Position numbers and translations under genes: made by a program. From Panulirus ornatus (Eukaryota; Arthropoda; Malacostraca; Decapoda; Palinuridae): a stretch of 64,000 nt of DNA. Positions 17,113 to 24,514 of this stretch are shown here, piece by piece. Position 1 is the first letter of the stretch. Every line of letters starts with the position of its first letter. Location: contig NC_092271.1 of NCBI RefSeq assembly GCF_036320965.1, positions 17,717,029 through 17,781,028 on the forward strand, in the 5' to 3' direction. The notes under the pieces are model-generated. The model ran no database searches, was not told where the DNA came from, and was given only the letters and a program-made list of their open reading frames with translations.

Positions 17113-17298
17113 CTGAAGATGTCTACAAGACGGGCAGCTGGGGTACCAAAACGGGAGGTGTTCTGGTGCACTTCGCAGATCAGACGCTTCTGGCACTCAA
17201 GGTCAGAGGGATCGAACTTCCTCCAGGCCTCTTCTCCGATAGCGATCCAGTCCAGGATGGAGAACTTCTCCCAGTCGATGCCGTAGGGGTCGAAAGAC
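17113..17298 (-). CDS. Constant exon 2 of the DM4/12-like gene (Cys-rich core)
   Basis: This 186-nt internal exon runs from acceptor CTCATAG to donor AG|GTACGT on the minus strand. It enters in phase 2 and leaves in phase 2 (1 + 183 + 2 nt). It encodes SFDPYGIDWEKF, two Trp-containing helices, then CQKRLICEVHQN. The last segment has Cys151 and Cys157 in the pattern C-x2-R-x-I-C-E, the hallmark of the DM4/12 family, followed by RFGTP and LVDIF. Codon use is GC-biased and conservative, and no stop appears in this frame. The single base it contributes (G) completes a sense codon after every upstream module: Arg, Gly, Ala, Leu and Gln for modules 1-5. No second copy of this exon was seen in the window. 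Confidence 0.88.
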
Positions 17299-17589
17299 CT
17301 ATGAGTGAGGGAGTATGGGAAGGAAAGGTAAGTCTCAGCTTATTACAAAAATTTGATATCTTTTTTTCTTTTTTGTAGAATGCCTTAGTATCATTTGACT
17401 TTGAACCGTATACAGAATGAATAGAAATCAGGAGAGAAACAATATTCTACATCACTGGTGATGAGGGTTTTTCAATATCACAAAATCATCTTAGTCCTAA
17501 TGAAAAAGTTCGGCATCTACATCTACAAGCATGCAGGCATTCATGGTGGTTTCTGTAGTACTATATACACTGTACACTGTACATCTTAC
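17299..17589 (-). other. Intron between module 1 and constant exon 2 (291 bp)
   Basis: A short GT-AG intron with donor CG|GTAAGA after module 1 and acceptor CACTCATAG before constant exon 2. The small size agrees with module 1 being the proximal, default start exon. Confidence 0.8.
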
Positions 17590-17936
17590 CGTCTGTAGGA
17601 AGAATATGAGGAATATCCTCCTCCACTATTTCCATAGCTACTGCCGGAGCCATAGCCATAGCCAAACCCGCCCGCCAAGAGAGCGTACAGGAGGAAGCCT
17701 AGAGCTCCAAGTCCCAAGACGGTGACGAGCGCCGAGGCCAACATGGCGGCGAACGGAGCGATGGTGGAAATGTTAAAGGATAACCCTGCGGTGGGTGAGT
17801 TGCCGACGGGGATGACCAGGAGGCGGCCCTCGTCATCATATACACTGCTATCGTTAAGATCAAGACCGAAGGCCGACACAGTTTGAGCAGCTAAGGTCGC
17901 CACCAGTATGCAAGATGACACTAGCTTGAACATCAT
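17590..17936 (-). CDS. Module 1: alternative start exon, signal peptide + TM + Gly/Ser/Tyr tail
   Basis: 347 nt of coding sequence, giving 115 codons plus two bases of Arg116; joined to the constant exons it makes a 236-residue protein. Residues 1-22 form a signal peptide (MMFKLVSSCILVATLAAQTV then SA). Residues 23-55 are a short acidic ectodomain with the motif DEGRLLVIPVGN, reminiscent of the R-x-L-x-F-P-x-G-S stretch of DM4/12 proteins, and potential N-glycosylation sites NDSS and NIST. Residues of about 60-90 form a long hydrophobic segment, and the tail is repeated Gly, Ser and Tyr ending SSYSSYRR. Donor CG|GTAAGA at 17589 is close to consensus. Two ATGs start the frame; either is possible. 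This module has its own TATA-type promoter, unlike modules 2-5. The cytosolic placement predicted for the Cys domain is odd for a secretory-pathway family. Confidence 0.85.
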
Positions 17937-17948
17937 TGCGACGAACGA

Positions 17949-17951
17949 CCT
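17949..17951 (-). promoter_or_regulatory. Possible splice acceptor before module 1
   Basis: CACCTCCAG followed by GTCG lies 13 nt before the ATG on the minus strand. The pyrimidine tract is interrupted by purines, so it is weaker than the acceptors of the other modules. It would let a distal leader exon reach module 1. Confidence 0.3.
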
Positions 17952-18137
17952 GGAGGTGTTTTTTTCCGTTCGAAGTTAAAACTCGATCAAGGGTTCGTAG
18001 CTCTTCGGATTTTTAGAAGGCGATTATTCACTAGAGTCGATTAGTAAATCACTGAGGAGGGTCACTGAAGCCGCTGTTCGAACTCTGTGAGGACTTAAAG
18101 CCCGAGATGTGGTGTGCCATCACTCTGCCAAGTCGGC

Positions 18138-18166
18138 CTTATATACGAAGGTGGGTAGTGACGTCA
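18138..18166 (-). promoter_or_regulatory. Proximal promoter of module 1: TATA box and CRE-like palindrome
   Basis: On the minus strand TATATAAG occupies 18145-18138, and the perfect palindrome TGACGTCA (18159-18166) lies 14 bp upstream of it. Transcription would start near 18110, giving an unspliced leader of about 170 nt to the ATG at 17936. No strong donor lies in that leader. The CRE/ATF-type site suggests signal-responsive control, by analogy only. Confidence 0.55.
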
Positions 18167-18471
18167 GAGGGGGCAGGGGATGGCTAGTTGGGGGAGGACC
18201 TACTGCGCCAGATAAGAAAGAAACCTCAAGGTAAAAAGAAAAGTCCACCTCACTTAGTAAACAACAAAGGTGTAGGAGGCTGGTGGTGGGGGGGATACAG
18301 GAGGAGGGACTTTGGGGAGGGTGAGTCCCCTGGTCCCCTCGTCTTTCCCTCACCCTCTAGACTCATCAAACAACTGAGGTGTGAGAAACTTAAGAACACC
18401 TGCCAGGTAGAAAGACCCGATACGAGTTGACGATCGACACCTGAACCCTATGGAGACGGAGGGTAGCTCCA

Positions 18472-18670
18472 GACGGAGACGTTCTGGTGTTTCCCGATGA
18501 CGGTACCGAGGAACCGTTGGGTAAACACCCGTCGGTGGCCGATGACTTGACACGTTGCCGCCTGGAGGTGTTCGCCCCGCCGGCAGCCAACCAGCGTTCG
18601 CTGCGGGGGGCTGCCACTCGCCGCAGGAGGCTCTCTATATCCTCTAGTTCATCCCAGGAGTGTGGTGAGA
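18472..18670 (+). other. Possible orphan coding exon (GC-rich open stretch)
   Basis: The plus frame is open from an AG at 18471-18472 (TAGCTCCAG) and reads DGDVLVFPDDGTEEPLGKH, then an Arg-rich stretch and SISSSSSQECGE, ending near a GTGAGA donor at about 18665. The opposite strand is also open for 105 codons. High CpG content distinguishes it from its surroundings. No family was recognised. It may be an exon of an unannotated plus-strand gene, an old exon remnant, or chance in GC-rich DNA. Confidence 0.2.
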
Positions 18671-19043
18671 AACATCTAGTGTCTCGTAGAGCACCAGAGA
18701 CTTTCAATTCAGGTTCTCGCTTGATAAATACGATGACAACCCCCTCTCAACATGGTCTTTGCAAGGAGGTGATGTCCTTAAAGTTGCGATTGTCATCAGT
18801 GTCATTAACTATGACTGGAATTAAACTGTCTACCGATCGCTACAAGACTGGCATAAAGTGTGGCAACGTTTGTCCACAACGGTATTTCAAGTCAGTGTTT
18901 TAACTCGTATGAAAAACACAGAGCATCAGTAAGAATTATCCGAGAAGAATTGTTATCCGGCATCAGACTGGGAAAGTGCAGGAGCCCCTATTCTCATTAG
19001 CATATGTGTGGCTGCAGTGGCCAGCGTCCCAATTAAGCTCCAT

Positions 19044-19530
19044 TTATAAAGGCCGATCTCGCTCTCTTTGATTCATTTGAGCCATTACTGCAGATTGGGG
19101 CGGGAGGTGCCTTGCTGCTCGTCCCGTGCGTGGATCTCAACGCGTGCCCTTTACATCTACGACTGTGCATGTTGCTAACTTAGATCTGGCCTCTGCTCAT
19201 GGACTATCGATCGAATTTTAAGTGAAGGCAGAATAGTGAATACTGAATGTGTGATTTCATTTCACTGTAGGATCATTCACAGAATACCTGATAATCCTTT
19301 TCATCACGTGTGTTATGAGTGAACGTTTTCCTGTTGCACAAGATGACGAGGGTGAGTCTGTAAGACGCCGTAATTACTTCCAAAATGAGAATATCAGAAT
19401 TAATAGCAATACTGAAGTATCTAGTGTGATATTAGGTATACCCACTGAGATCATATTCTTATAGACACAGATGTAGAAATCACACTTAACTATTGTTTTG
19501 TTGTACTCTAAGATACAGACAAATAATAAA
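19044..19530 (+). CDS. Candidate mini-gene with a 49-codon ORF (19315-19464)
   Basis: A TTATAAA box at 19044-19050 precedes by about 265 bp an ATG at 19315. The frame runs 49 codons (MSERFPVAQDDEGESVRRRN, then an Asn- and Ile-rich C-terminus) to TAG at 19462-19464, and AATAAA follows at 19525-19530. A GTGAGT donor also sits inside the frame at 19352, so a spliced product is possible. Short upstream ATGs are present in the leader. It lies antisense inside the large interval between modules 1 and 2. The protein resembles nothing I know; each signal alone could be chance. Confidence 0.25.
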
Positions 19531-19663
19531 AGTTGCTATACTATATTGTCCATTATTTTCGAGGCATCTATTCCTAGCGAGTGCGGGTGTTCCTAGGGGC
19601 AATAGAGGATATACTGGTGACAGAATGCGAGCCATAATCTGGAAGGCAGCAAGTGGGCTGCAC

Positions 19664-19940
19664 TGAGGTAGGTGTTGCTAGGAGAAATGAACCATCATCA
19701 TGACAGTCATGAGGTAGGTGTTGCTAGGAGGAGCGAACCATCATCATGACAGTCATGAGGTAGGTGTTGCTAGGATTGAAGCATCATCATGACAGTCATG
19801 AGGTAGGTGTTGCTAGGAGAGGTGAACCATCATCATGACAGTCATGAGGTAGGTGTTGCTAGGAGAGGTGAACCATTATCATGACAGTCATGAGGTAGGT
19901 GTTGCTAGGAGAGGTGAACCATTATCATGACAGTCATGGT
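19664..19940. repeat. Minisatellite, 46-bp unit, about six copies
   Basis: The unit begins GAGGTAGGTGTTGCTAGGAG and ends CATCATGACAGTCAT. One copy carries a short deletion. It lies in the interval between modules 1 and 2. Confidence 0.92.
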
Positions 19941-20280
19941 ATTGACCAAGCTAGGTGAAAAGACCGGGACAGTAGGCACTGAAGGCCAGTGGGCTGGCCT
20001 CCTAGGGACAAGGTGTTTGCATGGAAGTTGTAGGGAACAAGGAAGAGCTTCGACTCCATCACTCTCTCCTGGAGGGGCGGGTGGCCACTTGGATGTGTTG
20101 GTCGATTTCAAAGACAACGGTAAACGTAGTCTGACCGTTGAGTGGTGACTTCTAGATTTAAAAGTATATGAACCAAACATTAAATGCAAAAAAAATACAA
20201 GAAGTAATCATGCATAAGCGTTGCTAACATTTGTATGTAGCAAGCATATGTACTATACAAAATATGTACAAATTACTTAC

Positions 20281-20331
20281 CTAATCCAGTAACGAAAATG
20301 GTTACCACTGAACCACCGCTGAAGCTTTGTA
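20281..20331 (-). other. Candidate 51-nt symmetrical microexon
   Basis: On the minus strand a strong acceptor (TCAATCTATTGCAG) and a near-perfect donor (AG|GTAAGTAA) bracket exactly 51 nt. Read in phase 2, the phase used by all five modules, it is open (TKLQRWFSGNHFRYWI) and returns to phase 2. It could therefore be inserted between modules 2-5 and constant exon 2 without breaking the frame. It is also open in phase 1. There is no homology evidence for it; the case rests on splice signals and phase. Confidence 0.35.
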
Positions 20332-20490
20332 CTGCAATAGATTGAGAGTTTACTTAAGAGAGAACAACTTATCCCTTCTTTCTAATCATGGGTGACCAAA
20401 CTAGATATGACTGTTGCTCGACGGTGGTGCAGTGGGCGGCCAGAAGCGTGCACAGGGAAGGGACGAGGTCATGGTGAGGTTGGTACGCAC

Positions 20491-20840
20491 CCACGGTTGG
20501 CGCGGCCTGAGTAGCCTGAACCTGAGCCGTAGCCTGAACTTGAGCCGTAGCCTGAGTAGCCAGAGCCCGAGTCAGCAGGGGCGGTCAGGAGGTAATAAAG
20601 GGCAATGGCACCAGCGATGCCCCAGAGCAGGATGCCAGCGGAGAAGAGGAGCAAGGTGGTGTTGAAGGTGACAAATGAACCCGTGGTTGCATTGTTAAAG
20701 ATGAAGAACAGCCTGGGATCAGCTTCTTTACTAGCTCCAGGCTGGTCCAAACTCAGGTCAGCATGTGGGTAGATGTCAGATGCAAGGGCGCAGGAGGACA
20801 GGAGCAGGGCTCCGAGAACATGCAGGAGCGTGCGGTTCAT
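20491..20840 (-). CDS. Module 2: alternative start exon, signal peptide + TM + Gly/Ser/Tyr tail
   Basis: 350 nt, giving 116 codons plus two bases; the fused protein would be 237 residues. MNRTLLHVLGALLLSSCALA is the signal peptide, sharing the MNRTL start with module 3. The ectodomain ends DPRLFFIFNN and has possible N-glycosylation sites NATT and NTT. A hydrophobic segment follows (about residues 63-87, LLLFSAGILLWGIAGAIALY), then a Gly/Ser/Tyr repeat tail. The phase-2 donor is GG|GTGCGT (20490); a phase-1 alternative GTGGGT lies 5 nt earlier and would not join constant exon 2 in frame. An in-frame TGA between the acceptor and the ATG shows that the ATG is a true start. Confidence 0.8.
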
Positions 20841-20865
20841 TCTCGCGTCACCCGCAAGTCACTGC

Positions 20866-20880
20866 ACTGTAAAAGGTGCC
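20866..20880 (-). promoter_or_regulatory. Splice acceptor before module 2
   Basis: GGCACCTTTTACAG lies 26 nt before the ATG on the minus strand, with a good pyrimidine run. It implies a non-coding exon further upstream. Confidence 0.5.
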
Positions 20881-21330
20881 ACATTCAGTTACTGGGCAGT
20901 GTGGTGGACAGCGCCCAGACCGAGGTGCTGGTCTCATGTGAATTGCGGCCTATTGTGTCCAAAAGTGAGATTAAGGAGAAGATAAAGTGGGCAAGCGCAA
21001 TGGTCAGTCACAGGTCTTGATGCCACATGACCCTGTCAGGAGTCAGGTCACGAGGTCCCCCAGAGAGCCTTGACCATGCATTAAGAATGAACCGCAGCGC
21101 CTGTGTCCTGCCGGGCCACCGTCGGGATTGGGTAGGTGGTGGTGGTGGTGGTGATGGACGGGGTGAGGGCAGGTCATCTCTGTTGGGACAAGCGCTGGTC
21201 TGGTTAGGTAGTGGTGGTGGTGTTTGGTGGTTTGGTATAGGGACTACCGGGCCGGGATGGTTAGGTTGGGGCGGGGTAAGGAAGACACCGCTCTTCTAGT
21301 AAAAACCCTGATAAAATGGACTTTACATAC

Positions 21331-21644
21331 GCTTTCCTGCCATAGGAGCCAGAGCTGCTGCTGCCAGAGTACCCGGAGTATCCAGAATCGTCGCCGGTAG
21401 CATAAAAGTAGGCAATAGCAAGCAGGGCGCCGAGCACGATGATGCTCGTAATTCCGAGGATGAAGGTAGCGTAACCGACTGTAACAGTGGTTGTGTTGGT
21501 GGTGACAAAGAAGAGCCTGCCCTCAGGGTCATCATAGGCGCCATCTGCTACCACCGGGTACTCGTCAAGCGCCTCAGGCGAGAATCCCATGGTGCAGGTA
21601 GAAAGGCCAGCCACCAGGGCGAGGACTACCAGCGTGCGGTTCAT
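21331..21644 (-). CDS. Module 3: alternative start exon, signal peptide + TM + Gly/Ser/Tyr tail
   Basis: 314 nt, giving 104 codons plus two bases; the fused protein would be 225 residues. The start was chosen at 21644 (MNRTLVVLALVAGLSTCTMG, a clear signal peptide matching module 2), not at an upstream in-frame ATG. The ectodomain contains DDPEGRLFFVTTNTTT, with the conserved RLFF motif and an N-glycosylation site. The hydrophobic segment is about residues 55-82, followed by DDSGYSGYSGSSSSGSYGRK. Donor GC|GTATGT (21330) is phase 2 and gives Ala at the junction. Only about 450 bp separate this donor from the acceptor before module 2, and no Cys-domain exon is seen in that interval. Confidence 0.83.
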
Positions 21645-21663
21645 TCGGAAGGGTACAGGGTAA

Positions 21664-21680
21664 TCTGGAAGACCAGGGTA
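21664..21680 (-). promoter_or_regulatory. Splice acceptor before module 3
   Basis: CGTACCCTGGTCTTCCAG ends 20 nt before the ATG on the minus strand. It is pyrimidine-rich and plausible. Confidence 0.5.
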
Positions 21681-22537
21681 CGAGCGGGTTGACACTAATT
21701 AACGACCAGAGGTCTGAAGCTTGGATCGAGGGGACGAAGGTTCAGAGAGGGGTTTCAGGGTAACCTGCCATGTTTGTGTCGGAAGCAAAGAGCCAGTTGT
21801 AGCGATGGTGTTGGTCAAGTAATAACTCATGAATACAGGAGTACCTCGGTTAAGAAAAAAAAAAAAAAAAACACGTCCGTGGGGCAGCCGAGGTGTGACT
21901 CTAAGCGTCAGGGCTGAGTGGGGCGGGGCCATCCGTCCTGTGCGGTGACACAGGCCTGGCATTCAACGAGTTCAGCTTGTCCCTGGGCACGAAATGACAA
22001 CACAAGTTAACTATCGAGATAGGAATGTTGAGAATTTAGGAAGAGAGCACTGTTCACTGGAGGCTGTATGGTGAAGGTAAGGTGGGCGTGATCAAGGTTA
22101 TGGACGAGGTCATGTAGCACGCCAGGAGTAACAACTGAGATCTTTTGAAAGACCATGAACTACTGAAGTCCCCTCATGCCCTTGGCGATTCACACCGAGT
22201 TCTGGGACCATGCACCGTGAGGGATAACTAAAAACATGCTGATGAGTGCTCTTCATGCTCTGCTTCGTTACTATTTTAGTGAAGATCATGCAACCCTTTG
22301 CGGTGCATGTAATCATTCAGTATCCCTTGTTTCTCGGGGGCTTCTGTGCCTGTGTTGAGAAGCAGCAGAGCAGATGACTCTGACGTGCCTTTGCACATTG
22401 CACGTAATAAGGAAAATGAAAAGAGACTGACAGGCGGTGAACTAGCAGCAGTAGCAGCAGCAGCAACCTGATAACAACTACAAGTGAGCGAGCCTGATAA
22501 CAACTACAAGTGAAATAAGGATCATTCTGGTACGTAC

Positions 22538-22863
22538 AGGCCCACTAGGTCGCTAAATCTGCGGCCACTTGATGCATACTCGCATCCCACCCAGTAGCAG
22601 AGAACTGCACTGGCAATGATGGTTAATACGACGCCCCATAGCAAGAGCCACACGATCCCTGCCCCTGAGACTACCACACTGTTGGAGCCGGTGGTGGAGG
22701 ACGTGAAGCCCAGCTTCTCCCCGGCGTCCTCAGCCACTCGTTCTCCCAAGGCCTCGTCCACGGCACTGCCTTCATACAGCACCGAGATATTTTCGGCCGA
22801 GGAGAGAACTGAGAGATGAAGCACAGCGCCAAGCAGGAGAGTCAGGTACTTAAGAGAGAGCAT
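22538..22863 (-). CDS. Module 4: divergent alternative start exon with signal peptide + TM
   Basis: 326 nt, giving 108 codons plus two bases; the fused protein would be 229 residues. Residues 1-23 are a signal peptide (MLSLKYLTLLLGAVLHLSVL then SSA). The ectodomain is acidic (DEALGERVAEDAGEKLGF), with ENIS as a possible glycosylation site and only a weak RLFF equivalent (EKLGF). The hydrophobic segment is about residues 66-90 (IVWLLLWGVVLTIIASAVLC). Unlike the other modules it has no Gly/Ser/Tyr tail; it ends in a Cys-containing juxtamembrane stretch and RRFSDLVGL. Donor CT|GTACGT (22537) is phase 2 and has the same hexamer as the donor of constant exon 2. It is the most diverged paralogue. 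Confidence 0.75.
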
Positions 22864-22869
22864 ACTGGC

Positions 22870-22886
22870 CTGTAAACGAGCGGTAC
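22870..22886 (-). promoter_or_regulatory. Splice acceptor before module 4
   Basis: CCGCTCGTTTACAG ends only 5-6 nt before the ATG on the minus strand. A second AG (AACTACAG) lies 16 nt further upstream. Confidence 0.4.
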
Positions 22887-22939
22887 TGTAGTTGACGAAA
22901 GTGATCTAATCCATCTTATTCATGGTGACCTGTATCATT

Positions 22940-22952
22940 CTGCCATCTAGTG
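22940..22952 (-). promoter_or_regulatory. CTCF-like motif, minus orientation
   Basis: The minus strand reads CACTAGATGGCAG, close to the CTCF core shared by insects and vertebrates (AGATGGC or AGRKGGC preceded by CACT). It lies between modules 4 and 5, and an identical 13-mer occurs inverted at 23618. Confidence 0.4.
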
Positions 22953-23147
22953 AATCTGAAGTTTGTCTGTCATTCTAAATGTGGCGGTGCTTCATTAGAG
23001 GAGTATGGGTGACAGGGTATAGGATAGGCTTGGGTCAGGGAGTGGGACTAGTGCACGATCGGGCCTGACTTGCAACGATAAGGGATCGTCAGAGGAGGAG
23101 GAGAAGGTGGACGAGGAGGAGGAGGACCATGAACCGTCGATACCTAC

Positions 23148-23485
23148 TGGTGGAGGTCACGAGCGTAGGAGGACGAGCCATAGCCGGAACCGCTGTAGCT
23201 CGATGAGCCGCTATCTCTTGGGCCTCCGAAAAGATAGAACAAGAGAGCTAGACCAATAATGAGAGGAACGAGCAAGGCCGCGCCCAGGGCAATATAGCCG
23301 GCATTCCCAATTGTGATGGACCCAACGTTCCCAGTGTTTCCAAGACTGAGAGCTCCCGTAAACAGGAATCTTTCGGATGCCTCCTCGTCATCTGATAATT
23401 GACGATTTTGCTGCAGGGCTTCGGCTGCCCGCCCCACTCGCATACATACAACTAGGACAGCAGCGTAGAAGAAAAACGGCTTCAT
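23148..23485 (-). CDS. Module 5: distal alternative start exon, signal peptide + TM + Gly/Ser/Tyr tail
   Basis: 338 nt, giving 112 codons plus two bases; the fused protein would be 233 residues. The start at 23485 gives the signal peptide MKPFFFYAAVLVVCMRVGRA. A longer in-frame open stretch upstream (to 23755) is judged non-coding because a strong acceptor lies 13 nt before this ATG. The ectodomain contains DDEEASERFLFTG, equivalent to the RLFF motif of the other modules. The hydrophobic segment is about residues 66-90, followed by DSGSSSYSGSGYGSSSY. The phase-2 donor CA|GTAGGT (23147) gives Gln at the junction. A second donor, GTATCG, begins 4 nt further on (23143), just after an in-frame TAG. 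Module 4's start codon is only 285 bp downstream, so this exon must splice past module 4. Confidence 0.8.
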
Positions 23486-23498
23486 GACTGTACAAGGC

Positions 23499-23517
23499 CT
23501 GAAAAGGTGAGAACATG
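23499..23517 (-). promoter_or_regulatory. Strong splice acceptor before module 5
   Basis: The minus strand reads TTCTCACCTTTTCAG, 13 nt before the ATG. This is the best acceptor in the cluster and points to a non-coding leader exon upstream. Confidence 0.6.
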
Positions 23518-23617
23518 TCACAGGTACGTGTGGGATGCTCTCAGCATGCATAGGGTCAAGTTGGTGGCTGGTTGTAGCGACCTCATGCACCAGCGCTACA
23601 ATATTGGCTTCTGCAGA

Positions 23618-23630
23618 CACTAGATGGCAG
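23618..23630 (+). promoter_or_regulatory. CTCF-like motif, plus orientation
   Basis: CACTAGATGGCAG, identical to the inverted copy at 22940-22952. The pair flanks module 5 and points outward. Confidence 0.4.
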
Positions 23631-23995
23631 GATCCTTCACTCCTCGCAGCGCGCCATGAGAATACAGCTCCTAAAGAAAACGCGACTGTCGGGCCTCCAC
23701 AGAAAAGGCAAGACCCAGGCGCAAAAGAAAACGAAAAGTTGGCGCGGCGGGGCAACTGAGTTATCTCTGATCAGTACTAAGTGGTGAATCCTCTCGTCTA
23801 ATGGAGTTCCTGTATTTAGGAAATGAGTATGAGTAAGTGCGAAGATTGTCCAAATGAAGAACTCGGTTACTTCAAGAAGAGATTTTGAGAAATGTTTTGT
23901 GGGTTGGAAAATTAGTCGGTCTCGGTAACATACGCCTCAGTGACATGAGAACGATGAGTAAACATTCAAGGATCAACGAGCAAATGTATATCATA

Positions 23996-24287
23996 GCCTA
24001 GCTGTATCGCTCCCGCCTGTCATGCAGGGGTCCCGGGTTCGATCCTGGCTGTTGGAGTTTTGTATGTTCTCTGAAAGTGCATGTTCATACTTCTTTCTTT
24101 CTTTCATACTATTCGCCATTTCCCGCCTTAGCGAGGTAGTGTTAAGAACAGAGGACTGGGCCTTTGAGGGAATATCCTCATCTGGCCCCCTTCTCTGTTC
24201 CTTCTTTGGGAAAAAAAAACCAGAGGGGAGGATTTCCAGCCCCCCGCTCCCTTACCTTTTAGTCGCCTTCTACGACACGCAGGGAAT

Positions 24288-24290
<3 letters not shown>
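23996..24290 (+). mobile_element. SINE-like element with tRNA-Asp-like head
   Basis: The head at 23996-24055 resembles a tRNA-Asp: CGCCTGTCATGC in anticodon-loop position (GTC), then GGGTTCGATCC as the B box. The core at about 24090-24287 contains CGCCATTTCCCGC, TAGCGAGGTAG, GAGGGGAGGATTTCCAGC and TTTTAGTCGCCTTCTACGAC. Pieces of this core recur at 36675, 37940 (inverted) and 43304. The element ends in a GT microsatellite. The cloverleaf is degraded, so it is not a functional tRNA gene. Confidence 0.75.

Positions 24291-24320
<30 letters not shown>
24287..24320. repeat. (GT)n microsatellite at SINE tail
   Basis: GT units directly follow the ACGCAGGGAATAC end of the SINE-like core. Confidence 0.93.
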
Positions 24321-24323
<3 letters not shown>

Positions 24324-24514
24324 CAGGAGTGTGTATGGTCCAAGAATTACACTGATCCCCTCCAGGTGTTCCAGTTCGCTCGACTGACTTTTTTCTAAGA
24401 ACACACGTCGACGGCCTTAATGTTCTTGGCAGTCAAATAGGCCTAAAGATAACCAACCAGTCATCCAGTAGCGGCGCTTCCGGTGGAGAGGGAACGCTAC
24501 ACGTGGTAACTTAC

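Noticed and set aside
20469..20490. Modules 1-5 as complete single-exon genes ending at their in-frame stops
   Set aside because: Each frame stops within a few to a few dozen codons after a plausible donor, and module 1 joins to two further exons with exact phase; reading through donors gives unrelated tails.
21645..21695. Upstream in-frame ATG for module 3
   Set aside because: Module 2 shares the MNRTL start, and the downstream ATG begins the signal peptide directly; the upstream residues lie across an acceptor site.
23486..23755. N-terminal extension of module 5 to an upstream ATG
   Set aside because: The extension has no signal-peptide logic and crosses a strong splice acceptor; the ATG at 23485 gives a clean signal peptide like the other modules.
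24000..24055. Functional tRNA-Asp gene
   Set aside because: GTC-like anticodon loop and B box are visible, but the acceptor and D arms do not pair and it continues into a SINE-like core.
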